A stretch of 20,651 nt of DNA, from the NCBI GenBank assembly GCA_017694145.1, contig JADINF010000111.1, positions 1-20,651 on the forward strand. The letters are read 5' to 3'. The notes under the pieces were generated by a model that worked only from the letters and a program-made list of their open reading frames with translations, did no database searches and was not told the origin of the DNA. The position numbers and the translations under genes are program-made. Positions within the stretch are counted from its first letter, which is position 1. Every line of letters starts with the position of its first letter. Below, piece by piece: positions 6,946 to 15,486 of the stretch. The stretch is from Candidatus Stercoripulliclostridium pullicola. GTDB taxonomy: Bacteria > Bacillota > Clostridia > Christensenellales > DTU072.

Positions 6946-7911
6946 ATGAGAAAAATAGCAGTTTTAACGAGCGGCGGCGACGCGCCCGGAATGAATGCGG
7001 CGATAAGGGGCGTGGTACGTTGCGCCAACAGCCGCGGAATGGACGTTTACGGTATAGAGAGAGGATACGACGGACTTATCAAAGGCAATATTTTCCGTAT
7101 GGATTCCCGTTCGGTGTCCGACACGATACAGAAAGGCGGCACTATCCTCAAGACGGCGCGCTGTCCCGAATTCGCTACCGAAGAAGGCATCCGTAAGGGC
7201 GGGGACGTGCTCAACGCTTACGGCATAGAAGGGCTCATCGTCATAGGCGGCGACGGCTCTTTCAGAGGAATGAAAGATCTCACCGACCTTTGCGGCATAC
7301 GTTGCATGGGTATCCCCGGAACTATAGACAACGACCTCGGATATACCGATTTCACGTTAGGCTTCGACACCGCGGTCAACACCGTGCTCGACGCGCTCAA
7401 CAAGATCCGCGACACGATGACTTCGCACGACCGCGCCTGCATAATCGAAGTTATGGGCAGGCATTGCGGCGATATCGCGCTTTACGCGGGGATCGCGGGC
7501 GGCGCGGAGAGTATCATCGTCCCCGAACTTCCCTTCAATATAGACGAAGTATGCGACAAAATGAGACGCAACGTCATCAAAGGTAAGGTTTCAGACATCA
7601 TCGTGCTTGCCGAAGGCGTATGCAGCTGCGACGCGCTCAAAGCGCAGATTCACGACCGCACGGGCGTTACTATCCGTACGGTCAAGCTCGGCTACATACA
7701 GCGCGGCGGCACGCCTTCGATGGCGGACAGAGTGTTTGCGGCGCGTTGCGCCGACAGGGCGGTGGAGTTACTGTACAACGATTGCAAGGAATCGAGGGTC
7801 ATAGGCACCAAGGATAACAAGATAATCGATATGAACATCGACGAAGCCCTCGCCATCAAAAAAGAATTCAACACGCAGATGATGGAGATAGCCATGCGGC
7901 TTTCCTTCTGA
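6946..7911 (+). CDS. pfkA: ATP-dependent 6-phosphofructokinase
   Basis: Phosphorylates fructose 6-phosphate to fructose 1,6-bisphosphate, the committed step of glycolysis. It has 321 residues, the usual bacterial PfkA length. GGDGS (101-105) with G104 and P-G-T-I-D-N-D (124-130) with glycine rather than lysine mark the ATP-type enzyme. MGRHCGD (170-176) carries the substrate-binding arginine. R21 and R25 in AAIRGVVR match the allosteric effector-site arginines of the E. coli enzyme. The start is ATG 6946 with AGGAG at 6932-6936 overlapping the proA stop. It is followed 49 bases later by a second, PPi-type phosphofructokinase gene, which is disrupted. Confidence 0.97.
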   Translation: MRKIAVLTSGGDAPGMNAAIRGVVRCANSRGMDVYGIERGYDGLIKGNIFRMDSRSVSDTIQKGGTILKTARCPEFATEEGIRKGGDVLNAYGIEGLIVIGGDGSFRGMKDLTDLCGIRCMGIPGTIDNDLGYTDFTLGFDTAVNTVLDALNKIRDTMTSHDRACIIEVMGRHCGDIALYAGIAGGAESIIVPELPFNIDEVCDKMRRNVIKGKVSDIIVLAEGVCSCDALKAQIHDRTGVTIRTVKLGYIQRGGTPSMADRVFAARCADRAVELLYNDCKESRVIGTKDNKIIDMNIDEALAIKKEFNTQMMEIAMRLSF

Positions 7912-7960
7912 GCGTGCGACTCGCAAAGTAAAAGAAAACACATTAAAGGAGAAATTATTT

Positions 7961-9216
7961 ATGAAAGATTTAGTCGGCGCATGTATTTTCGGACAGTCCG
8001 GCGGACCTACTTCGGTCATCAACGCTTCTGCCGCGGGCGTATTTATCGAAGCCCTCAAGCAGAAGAACATAACCGCCGTTTACGGTGCCGCTCACGGCAT
8101 CAAAGGTATCCTGGAAGAGGACTTTTACGATATCGGGCAGGAAGATATGGACGAGCTTCTGCTCCTCAAGAACACTCCTTCGTCGAGCCTCGGTTCGGTG
8201 AGATACAAACTTAAAGACGCTTCCGTGGACGATACCGATTACAAGAGGATACTCGAGGTTTTCAAGAAGTACAATATATCCGCTATTTCTTCTATAACGG
8301 CGGCAACGACAGTATGGATACCTGCAACAAGGTAAGCAAATATCTTATGAAAGCGGGTTACGCCTGTAACGTCATCGGCGTTCCGAAAACCATCGACAAC
8401 GACCTCTACGGCACCGACCACTGCCCCGGATACGGCAGCGCCGCGAAGTACGTGGCGACCACGCTCATGGAGCTTAACCTCGACGCCAAAGTCTACGACA
8501 AAGGTCAGGTGGCTGTCGTAGAGATAATGGGAAGAAACGCGGGCTGGCTTACCGCCGCGGCGGCTCTCGCCAATTATAAAGGACTGGGCGCCGACCTTAT
8601 TTACCTTCCGGAAGTTCCTTTCTCCGTGGAGAAATTCCTCTCGGACGTCAAGAGAGTAATGGACAATAACGGCGGCAAATGCATCGCCTGCGTGTCCGAA
8701 GGTATCCGCGACAAGGACGGCGTATTCATCGTCGAATCCCTTTCGAGCGCGAAAGCGAAGGACAATTTCGGTCATACCCAGCTCGGCGGACTTGCCATAC
8801 AGCTTGCCGATCTCATCAACCGCACTTACGGCGTGAAGGTGAGAGGTATCGAATTCAGCCTTATGCAACGTTGCGGCGCGCACCTTGCGTCCGGCACCGA
8901 CATCGAGGAAGCTTTCAACGCGGGCAGAAAAGCCGTTCAGGCGGCTTGCGCGGGCAAGACCGACAAAATGGTGGTATTCGAGCGCGACATGTCGAGCGGT
9001 AAGTATAAATGCAAGTACAAACTCATTTCGGTAGAGCTTGCCGCCAATACCGAGAAAAAGGTCCCTCTCGAGTGGATCACTCCCGACGGAACGGGACTCA
9101 CGCAGGACTATATCGACTACGCTCTCCCGCTCATTCAGGGCTCCAGCAAGTCTCCTCTCGAGGACGGACTGCCGAAGTTCGCGAGCCTCAAAAAGGTAAA
9201 GGTAGAGAAAAAATAA
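7961..9216 (+). pseudogene. PPi-type 6-phosphofructokinase, disrupted by a dinucleotide frameshift
   Basis: Two adjacent frames encode one Pfp-type protein. Residues 1-106 (7961-8278) begin with GACIFGQSGGPTSVINAS. The rest continues in another frame from CGC 8281 as RYFFYNGGNDSMDTCNK to the stop at 9216. Removing one AT from the ATATAT run at 8274-8279 restores KYN-I-RYFFYNGG and a protein of about 417 residues, the normal length. In the restored protein GGNDS (113-117) has aspartate at the position that is glycine in ATP enzymes, and PKTIDND (141-147) has lysine instead of glycine; both indicate pyrophosphate as donor. MGRNAGW is also intact. As written, only a 124-residue fragment starts from the AAAGGAG site at 7945-7951. 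It may be a true pseudogene, a sequencing error or a recoded gene; both halves look well conserved. Confidence 0.85.
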
Positions 9217-9231
9217 CCGAGCAATAAGGAA

Positions 9232-9978
9232 ATGGCGAAAAAACTCACCCGTAAATCGATAGCTTTGATATTGATAATCGTCGCGTTGCTTCTCGCGGGC
9301 GGCGGCACGGGCGCGTGGTATTTCATTTCTCACCGCAAACTGCCTTCGCCCGTACCGCGGGTGGAGGCGACTTTTGCGGAACCGCAGTATACCGTAATGA
9401 TCGCGTGGGACGCCGTCGAAGGGGCGGAGTCCTACGCCGTTGAATACAGATATTCGCTTTTCGAGCAGGACGCCGTACACAGGATAGACAAAGTGTCCGA
9501 CACCTACGTGATGGTGGCTCGCAAGAGGGGAGTATTGCAATTCAGGGTGCGTGCTTTCGGCAAATACGCCGAGAACATGAGCGATTACGGCGAATGGCAG
9601 ACCTATTACGTCGAGCCGCTCGCGCTCAACAGCCTGCAAACTTTCAATACGACTTACGTCAGCGAAAGATCTTTCAAGATAGACGCCGACACGTTCGTAC
9701 CGGTGACGTACAATTATAAAGGCGAAACCTATACGATCAACTGGTACGAAGTAAGGATACTCGCTCCCGGCGAGACAGATGCTCCGAGCGATCCCATATC
9801 TCTTACGGATATACGTTCGGGATTTGCTTTCAACGTAGCCGAGAGGGGCGAATACGTACTCGAGATACGTCCCGTACTTTACGTATATATCAACGGCGTA
9901 AAGGATTACGCGACGCTCGGACTTTACGAAATATACGAACCGAATACCGCTTATACGCGGATAACAGTAACCGTATGA
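9232..9978 (+). CDS. Membrane-anchored FN3-like protein of unknown function
   Basis: 248 residues. A basic start (MAKKLTRK) leads into one hydrophobic segment (about 9-32, rich in Leu, Ile, Ala and Gly) that looks like a signal anchor. There is no lipobox cysteine, so it is not a lipoprotein. The rest should lie outside the membrane. Residues about 41-126 resemble a fibronectin type III domain (MIAWDAVEGAESYAVEYRY, then QFRVRAFG, then WQTYYVEPL). Residues about 135-248 look like a second beta-rich domain ending in GEYVLEIRPVLYVY. The start ATG 9232 has AAGGAA just upstream. Its stop overlaps the typA start in an ATGA arrangement (9975-9978), so the two are probably translationally coupled. 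No enzyme motif is visible and function is unknown; the FN3 call is by eye. Confidence 0.8.
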   Translation: MAKKLTRKSIALILIIVALLLAGGGTGAWYFISHRKLPSPVPRVEATFAEPQYTVMIAWDAVEGAESYAVEYRYSLFEQDAVHRIDKVSDTYVMVARKRGVLQFRVRAFGKYAENMSDYGEWQTYYVEPLALNSLQTFNTTYVSERSFKIDADTFVPVTYNYKGETYTINWYEVRILAPGETDAPSDPISLTDIRSGFAFNVAERGEYVLEIRPVLYVYINGVKDYATLGLYEIYEPNTAYTRITVTV

Positions 9979-11798
9979 TACGAAACGATTTAAGAAACAT
10001 AGCGATAATAGCGCACGTCGACCACGGCAAGACAACGCTCGTGGACGCGATGCTGAAGCAGGGCGGGGTATTCCGCGACAATCAGGTCGTGGAAGACTGC
10101 GTCATGGACTCCAACCCGCTCGAAAGAGAACGCGGGATAACGATACTTGCGAAAAATACTTCCTGTACTTATAAAGGAGTAAAGATAAACATAGTGGATA
10201 CTCCGGGGCACGCCGATTTCTCCGGAGAAGTGGAAAGGGTACTCAAGATGATCAACGGCGTGGTGCTTCTGGTGGACGCTTACGAAGGACCGATGCCGCA
10301 GACGAGGTTCGTTCTCCAGAAAGCTCTCGAGATGAACCACAAGATAGTCATCTGCATAAACAAGATAGACAAGCCCGACGCGCGCGCCGCGGAAGTGGTG
10401 GACGAGATATACGAATTGCTCATCGATCTTAACGCGAGCGACGAGCAACTCGACAGCCCGATCGTATACTGTTCGGGCAGAGCGGGAACGGCGAGCCTTA
10501 CGGAAACCGATCCCGGCAAAGATCTCGCTCCTTTGTTTGACACGATCCTAAGTCACATCGACCCGCCAGAAGGCGACGAAACGGAGCCCCTTCAGGTACT
10601 CGTTTCCTGCATAGATTATAACGATTACGTGGGCAGGATAGCGATAGGGAGGATCGAGCGCGGCGTAATGAAAGCAAATAGCGAAGTGACCGTCTGCAAC
10701 TATCACACTCCCGAAATTTACAAATCCAAAATAACCAATATTTATCAGTTCGCGGGACTCAGCAAGAGGTCCGTGGAAACGGCGATGGTAGGCGACATAG
10801 TGAGTTTCAGCGGTATCGAAAACGTCACGATAGGCGAAACGATATGCTCGCCGGAGAAGGTCGAGCCGATACCTTTCGTCAAGATCTCGGAGCCGACGCT
10901 CCAGATGCTTTTCTCCGTCAACGACAGCCCGTTCGCGGGTAGGGAAGGCAAGTTCGTCACGTCGAGGCATTTGCGCGCGAGGTTATACAAAGAGCTTCTG
11001 CGCGACGTATCGCTCCGCGTTGAGGACGGCGCCCGCGCCGACACCTTCGTGGTTTCGGGAAGGGGCGAGATACACCTTTCGATACTCATAGAGAACATGC
11101 GCCGCGAAGGATACGAATTCCAGGTGTCCACGCCGAAGGTCATCAATAAGGTGATAGACGGCGTTCTACAGGAGCCCGTCGAAAGGCTTTTCGTGGACGT
11201 TCCGGACACGGCGGTAGGCACGGTAATGGAGAATATGGGTAAGCGTCAGGGCGAACTCGTCACGATGACCCCCTTCAATTCGCGCATAAAAATGGAATTC
11301 CTTATACCCGAACGCGGACTTTTGGGATACAGAAGCGACTTTTTGACGGAAACCCGCGGAGAAGGTATAATGAATAGTATATTCGAGGGATACCAGCCTA
11401 TGAAAGGCGTTATGCCGAGACGGCAGTACGGCGCGCTCGTGGCGTTCGAAACGGGCGAAGCCTGCACTTACGGATTGTATAACGCCCAGGGCAGAGGGGT
11501 GCTTTTCGTGACTCCCGGCACCGAAGTTTATTCGGGAATGGTCGTGGGCTATTCGCCCAAGCAGGAGGACATCGCGGTCAACGTATGTAAGAAAAAGCAC
11601 GTCACCAATATGCGCGCGGCGGGCTCCGACGAAGCGCTCCGACTGGAAACTCCGAGGATATTCTCTCTCGAGGAATGTATAGAATTCCTCGAACCCGACG
11701 AAATGCTCGAGGTCACCCCGAAGTCGTTGAGGATACGTAAAACGATACTCGATCACGAATTGCGTATGCGCGCCGTAATGAAGGAGCGCAGAGGATAA
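9975..11798 (+). CDS. typA: Translational GTPase TypA/BipA
   Basis: Ribosome-associated GTPase related to EF-G, involved in 50S assembly and growth under stress or cold in studied bacteria. At 607 residues it is full length. GTPase motifs are intact: G1 AHVDHGKT (13-20), G2 in RERGITI, G3 DTPGH (75-79) and G4 NKID (129-132). Domains typical of EF-G follow, then the TypA-specific C-terminal part with LTETRGEGIMNSIFEGY and RAAGSDEALRLETPRIFSLEE. ATG 9975 overlaps the stop of the upstream membrane protein by ATGA. Two stops in a row (TAA TAG) end it. The gene lies between two uncharacterised membrane-anchored proteins. Confidence 0.97.
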   Translation: MIRNDLRNIAIIAHVDHGKTTLVDAMLKQGGVFRDNQVVEDCVMDSNPLERERGITILAKNTSCTYKGVKINIVDTPGHADFSGEVERVLKMINGVVLLVDAYEGPMPQTRFVLQKALEMNHKIVICINKIDKPDARAAEVVDEIYELLIDLNASDEQLDSPIVYCSGRAGTASLTETDPGKDLAPLFDTILSHIDPPEGDETEPLQVLVSCIDYNDYVGRIAIGRIERGVMKANSEVTVCNYHTPEIYKSKITNIYQFAGLSKRSVETAMVGDIVSFSGIENVTIGETICSPEKVEPIPFVKISEPTLQMLFSVNDSPFAGREGKFVTSRHLRARLYKELLRDVSLRVEDGARADTFVVSGRGEIHLSILIENMRREGYEFQVSTPKVINKVIDGVLQEPVERLFVDVPDTAVGTVMENMGKRQGELVTMTPFNSRIKMEFLIPERGLLGYRSDFLTETRGEGIMNSIFEGYQPMKGVMPRRQYGALVAFETGEACTYGLYNAQGRGVLFVTPGTEVYSGMVVGYSPKQEDIAVNVCKKKHVTNMRAAGSDEALRLETPRIFSLEECIEFLEPDEMLEVTPKSLRIRKTILDHELRMRAVMKERRG

Positions 11799-11843
11799 TA
11801 GTCAATTACTCGATTTTCGCAGAAATCGTCGAAGGAGGCAGAT

Positions 11844-12764
11844 ATGAACAATTTTACCGAACAGCTGAAGGCGTTTTTCTCTACGGGAAACAATCTGTAC
11901 TACGTGATAGCAGCAGCCGTAGTGCTCGTCGCGATTATAGTTTTGGCGGTAGTGCTCGCGGTAAGAGCGAAGCGTAAAAGGGCGGTGACCGAGGATGCGG
12001 AGAACGGTAAGTCCGATACTGTCGAGCCCGAGAGCGTGAATTTCGAATCCGAAGGCATCGACGTGGACAAGCTCGTCGTGGATAACGAAACCTTAAACGC
12101 GGCTGCGAGCGAGACTTTCATACTGAAGCCGCCGGAAAAATACGTTTCCGACGACGTGGACTCTATAGTGATGACTCCCGTCAAAGAGGAGCCCCGTCCT
12201 CCGAAAAAAGAGGTATTGCCTCCTCCCGAACCGCAAGAGAAGGAGAGCTCGTTCAAGGATCATATCTATTCCAAGGAGGCGGCGAAGCGCCCCGGTACCA
12301 TTCAGATATACCTCGATAACGGCGGTAAATTCCGTTTCAGACTGAAGTCGAGCAATCTCGAAACGGTCGGACATTCGCAGGGCTACACGACGAAAGCCGC
12401 CTGCAAGAACGGCATCAACGCCGTCATCAACGCGTGCAAGACGGCGGAAGTAGTGGACACCACCAAGAGCGACGAATACGTGGCGTCGATAGGCAGGACG
12501 GTATTCGAGATATACCGCGACAACGAGCGCAAATTCCGTTTCAGGCTGACGGCGGCGAATGCGAGCAACATACTCGCTTCGCAGGGATACACCAGCAAAG
12601 TGAACTGTATCAACGGTACGGAATCCGTGAGGAACATAGCGGCTTTCCATAATCTCGTGGACGACACCAAAGCGGTGAAACGTACCGCCGCGGAAGCCGA
12701 CGACAACGCGGAAGAACAGGACACAAACGCAAAGAAAAGCAAAAAGAGAGATCTGCGTAAATAA
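11844..12764 (+). CDS. Membrane-anchored protein with tandem YegP (DUF1508) domains
   Basis: 306 residues. One hydrophobic segment (about 19-41) is followed by RAKRKR, which suggests that the C-terminal part faces the cytoplasm. A long acidic and then proline-rich linker (about 45-145, with EEPRPPKKEVLPPPEPQ) leads to two copies of a YegP/DUF1508 unit. Copy A covers about 150-205 (IQIYLDNGGKFRFRLKSSN, HSQGYTTKAACKNGINAV). Copy B covers about 217-275 (VFEIYRDNERKFRFRLTAAN, ASQGYTSKVNCINGTESV). The shared KFRFRL and QGYT-K signatures make the assignment firm. The C-terminal 30 residues are charged. The start ATG 11844 follows GAAGGAGG (11831-11838). It is the last gene of the cluster begun by infC. 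YegP domains have no settled biochemical role. Confidence 0.9.
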   Translation: MNNFTEQLKAFFSTGNNLYYVIAAAVVLVAIIVLAVVLAVRAKRKRAVTEDAENGKSDTVEPESVNFESEGIDVDKLVVDNETLNAAASETFILKPPEKYVSDDVDSIVMTPVKEEPRPPKKEVLPPPEPQEKESSFKDHIYSKEAAKRPGTIQIYLDNGGKFRFRLKSSNLETVGHSQGYTTKAACKNGINAVINACKTAEVVDTTKSDEYVASIGRTVFEIYRDNERKFRFRLTAANASNILASQGYTSKVNCINGTESVRNIAAFHNLVDDTKAVKRTAAEADDNAEEQDTNAKKSKKRDLRK

Positions 12765-12827
12765 CCTTCGGTAATCATTTCCAAGCAGCATACGTTGAGT
12801 TCGGGCTTCCGTCCCGAACGCCGACGG

Positions 12828-12890
12828 TTCGCCGCAAAAGCCGTGCCCTCTCGAAAAGAGCGGGTACATAGTGCGTTTTCGGCGAATTTT
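12828..12890 (+). terminator. Possible terminator or structured RNA after the YegP gene
   Basis: TTCGCCG (12828-12834) pairs with CGGCGAA (12880-12886), and inside it AAAA (12836-12839) pairs with TTTT (12876-12879) across a one-base bulge. A nested helix GTGCCC/GGGTAC (12843-12848 with 12862-12867) caps CTC/GAG. TTTT follows at 12887-12890. The inner part is unusually elaborate for a terminator and the T tract is short. A separate 7-bp hairpin GTTCGGG/CCCGAAC lies upstream at 12799-12819. Confidence 0.45.
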
Positions 12891-12895
12891 CGGTA

Positions 12896-12924
12896 TTGAC
12901 TTTAGCGCGGTTTTGCTTTATCAT
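12896..12924 (+). promoter_or_regulatory. Predicted sigma-A-type promoter for the dehydrogenase cluster
   Basis: TTGACT (12896-12901) and TATCAT (12919-12924) are separated by 17 bases, in the 214-base gap before the dehydrogenase gene and just after a candidate terminator. Prediction by eye. Confidence 0.65.
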
Positions 12925-12978
12925 TATATACGGGTAAAGTTACGCCGCAGTTTAGTCGTACGCCCTCGGAGGTAAGGA

Positions 12979-13926
12979 TTGAAACTCGTAATACTCGACG
13001 GATATTGTCTTAATCACGGCGATCTCAGTTGGGAGCCGCTTACTTCTCAAGGCGAAGCGACCGTTTACGACCGTACCCCTTACGAACTTATCGTTCCGCG
13101 TATGGGCGACGCGAGTATCATGATAACCAATAAGTGTCGTATCGACAGGAGCGTCATCGACGCTTTGCCCGCGCTAAGATATATCGGAGTGCTCGCAACG
13201 GGTTACGACAATATCGACGTTGCGTATTGTAAGGAGCGCGGGATAGCGGTGAGCAATATTCCCGCGTACAGCACCGAGTCCGTCGTGCAGGCGTTCTTCG
13301 GGTTGCTCATAGAGCTGTATACCGGCATAGGCATGCACGCCGACACCGTCAGAGAAGGAGAATGGTCGAGAGCGAGCGACTACTGCTATTATAAGAAGCA
13401 GACGCACGAGCTTTTCGGGAAGACTCTCGGGATAATCGGTTTCGGCAGGATAGGAAGGAGAATAGGCGAAGTGGCGGCGGCTTTCGGTATGGAAGTTTTG
13501 GCTTACGCGAGGCACCGCCGTTTCGAGGAAAAGGATTTCCGTTACGCTACTCTCGACGAACTGTATGCGGAATCCGATATAATTTCGCTCAATTGCCCGC
13601 TGACTAAGGAAAACGCGGGTATGATAAACGCGGACAGCATAGCGAAAATGAAACCGTCCGCGGTGATAGTCAATACAGCCCGCGGCGGACTTATCAACGA
13701 AGCCGCGCTCGCGGACGCATTGAATTCGGGGAGAATTCGGGGAGCCGCGCTCGACGTGCTTGCGAAGGAGCCGGCGCGGGAGGACAATCCTTTGCTCACG
13801 GCAAGAAACGTCGTCATAACGCCGCATATAGCGTGGGCGACGGTGGAAGCTCGGTCGCGGCTCATGCGGATAGCCGCGGACAATCTGGCGGCGTATCTCG
13901 AAGGGCGAGAGCTCAACAGGATATGA
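12979..13926 (+). CDS. D-2-hydroxyacid dehydrogenase, glycerate dehydrogenase-like
   Basis: NAD(P)-dependent oxidoreductase of the D-isomer 2-hydroxyacid dehydrogenase family, 315 residues. The N-terminal pattern LDGYCLNHGDLSWEPL and the YDRTPYEL and VLATGYDNIDV blocks are those of glycerate/hydroxypyruvate-type members. The nucleotide-binding loop is G154-F-G-R-I-G159. The catalytic trio is R235 (NTARGG), E264 (LAKEP) and H283 (TPHIAW). The start is TTG 12979, chosen because GGAGG (12968-12972) lies six bases upstream and the N-terminal strand KLVILDG begins there. It is the first gene after a predicted promoter and starts a cluster with ppx/gppA, maf and the MreB-like gene. Reduction of hydroxypyruvate or glyoxylate is likely, but the substrate cannot be read from the sequence. 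Confidence 0.92.
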   Translation: MKLVILDGYCLNHGDLSWEPLTSQGEATVYDRTPYELIVPRMGDASIMITNKCRIDRSVIDALPALRYIGVLATGYDNIDVAYCKERGIAVSNIPAYSTESVVQAFFGLLIELYTGIGMHADTVREGEWSRASDYCYYKKQTHELFGKTLGIIGFGRIGRRIGEVAAAFGMEVLAYARHRRFEEKDFRYATLDELYAESDIISLNCPLTKENAGMINADSIAKMKPSAVIVNTARGGLINEAALADALNSGRIRGAALDVLAKEPAREDNPLLTARNVVITPHIAWATVEARSRLMRIAADNLAAYLEGRELNRI

Positions 13927-13965
13927 TCCCCGCTTACTGAACGAATAAGAGGACAGGTAATACTT

Positions 13966-15477
13966 ATGGTCAAAATCGCAATAATCGATCTCGGAAGCAA
14001 CTCGGCAAGGCTCGTGATAGCCAATATAATGCCGGGCGGATATTTTATGGTCATAGACGAGCTCAAGGAGCCCGTAAGACTTGCGCAGGATATGGAGATA
14101 GACGGTTTTTTAAGACCTTTGCGCATTCAGCAGACCATTAAAACGCTCAAGACTTTCCGCACGCTCTATGAATCCCACGGCGTAAGCAAAGTTTTCGCGT
14201 ACGCCACGGCGGCTGTGCGCCACGCCAAGAATCAGAAATCCTTTATCGACGAGGTGCAGAGTTCCTGCGGTATCAAATTACAGGTACTGAGTCAGGAAGA
14301 GGAAGCCACATTCGTTTATCAGGGCGTCATCAATTCGATGGAAGTGCCCAAAGGACTTATCGTGGATATCGGCGGCGGCTCCGTCAAAATGATCTATTAC
14401 AACCGCAGGGTGATGATAGCGCAGGACACGCTTCCTTTCGGCGCGGTGACGTTGAGCGAGAAATTCGCCCGTCACGGTACTCCCGAAGAATGTCAGAACG
14501 CGATAACCGCTTACGTCACGGAGCACCTCGAAAGGCTGGAGTGGCTCAAGAATCTCGATCCCGAAACTCAGCTCATCGGCGTGGGCGGCTCCCTTCGCAA
14601 TCTCGGCAAGATAAGCCGCAAACTTAAGAAATATCCTCTCGATATGGCGCACAATTATCATATTCCGTTCACCGAATTCGAAACGATATACGATACCATC
14701 AAGCCGCTCGCTCCGGAGAAACTTATGCGTATCAAAGGACTTTCGAGCGCGAGAGCGGACATATTCCCCGCGGCGCTTTCCGTAGTGGAAGCCATCAAAA
14801 ATTATACCGATTTCAACGAAATAATCATCGGCGGCGCGGGACTCAGGGAAGGCGCGATGTTCCGTTACGCCTGCCCAACCGTGGCGGAGAAACCGATAAG
14901 CGATATTCTCGGGCACAGTATTTATACGTTACTGCACCATTTCGATATGAATATCCGGCATGCGGAGCACGTATTCGATTTGTCGATGCAGCTTTTCCGT
15001 CAGCTTAAAGTGATACATAAGCTTCCCAGACCTTACGTCAAGGTATTGCGCGTGGCGAGCATGATGCACGACATCGGCTCCAGTCTCAAATTCTACGACC
15101 ACCACAAACATTCGATGTACGTCATTCTCAATTCCAATCTCTACGGCATACCGCAGAAGGATCTCATAATGGCGTCAATAGTGGCGGCTCTCCATTACCG
15201 CGACGGACTCGAACAGCTCGATTGTCAGAAGTATCTCGACCTTTTGAACGAGGAGGAGATCTCCGCGGTGCGTAAGCTGGGCGTCATAGTGCGTATAGCG
15301 GAATGTTTCGACAGGAGCTGCGGCGGCGCGATAGTGGGGCTTTCGTGCGACGTGCTCGGCGATTCCGTGATACTCAAGACCAAGACGCAGGGCGACTGCA
15401 CCCTCGAGATCAAGGACGCGCTCGGCGCTCTCAACGAATTCAAACGCGCTTTCAAGAAGAATCTCGAGATACTCTGA
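13966..15477 (+). CDS. Ppx/GppA-family phosphatase with C-terminal HD region
   Basis: Member of the exopolyphosphatase/pppGpp phosphohydrolase family, 503 residues. The N-terminal ASKHA fold has phosphate loop 1 IIDLGSNSARL (6-16), an acidic catalytic stretch LSQEEEATFVYQG (108-120) and loop 2 IVDIGGGSVKM (132-142), followed by GVGGSLRNLGK. The C-terminal half has an HD-type helical domain with RHAEHV (331-336), MMHDIGSS (366-373) and a later HH around KFYDHHKHS. This two-part layout resembles the long Ppx/GppA proteins. It could hydrolyse polyphosphate, pppGpp or both, and sequence alone does not decide. It lies 39 bases after the dehydrogenase and 9 bases before maf, so co-transcription is likely. 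An AGAGGACAGG stretch upstream serves as ribosome binding site. Confidence 0.93.
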   Translation: MVKIAIIDLGSNSARLVIANIMPGGYFMVIDELKEPVRLAQDMEIDGFLRPLRIQQTIKTLKTFRTLYESHGVSKVFAYATAAVRHAKNQKSFIDEVQSSCGIKLQVLSQEEEATFVYQGVINSMEVPKGLIVDIGGGSVKMIYYNRRVMIAQDTLPFGAVTLSEKFARHGTPEECQNAITAYVTEHLERLEWLKNLDPETQLIGVGGSLRNLGKISRKLKKYPLDMAHNYHIPFTEFETIYDTIKPLAPEKLMRIKGLSSARADIFPAALSVVEAIKNYTDFNEIIIGGAGLREGAMFRYACPTVAEKPISDILGHSIYTLLHHFDMNIRHAEHVFDLSMQLFRQLKVIHKLPRPYVKVLRVASMMHDIGSSLKFYDHHKHSMYVILNSNLYGIPQKDLIMASIVAALHYRDGLEQLDCQKYLDLLNEEEISAVRKLGVIVRIAECFDRSCGGAIVGLSCDVLGDSVILKTKTQGDCTLEIKDALGALNEFKRAFKKNLEIL

Positions 15478-15486
15478 CGTATTACG

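Noticed and set aside
8239..10035. 598-codon open frame on the minus strand across the phosphofructokinase, FN3-like and typA genes
   Set aside because: It lies antisense to three genes with clear family motifs, has no recognisable domain, and is a by-product of the strong codon bias.
11811..11828. CGATTT/AAATCG hairpin between typA and the YegP gene as a terminator
   Set aside because: Short stem with no T tract; it may at most affect the adjacent ribosome binding site.
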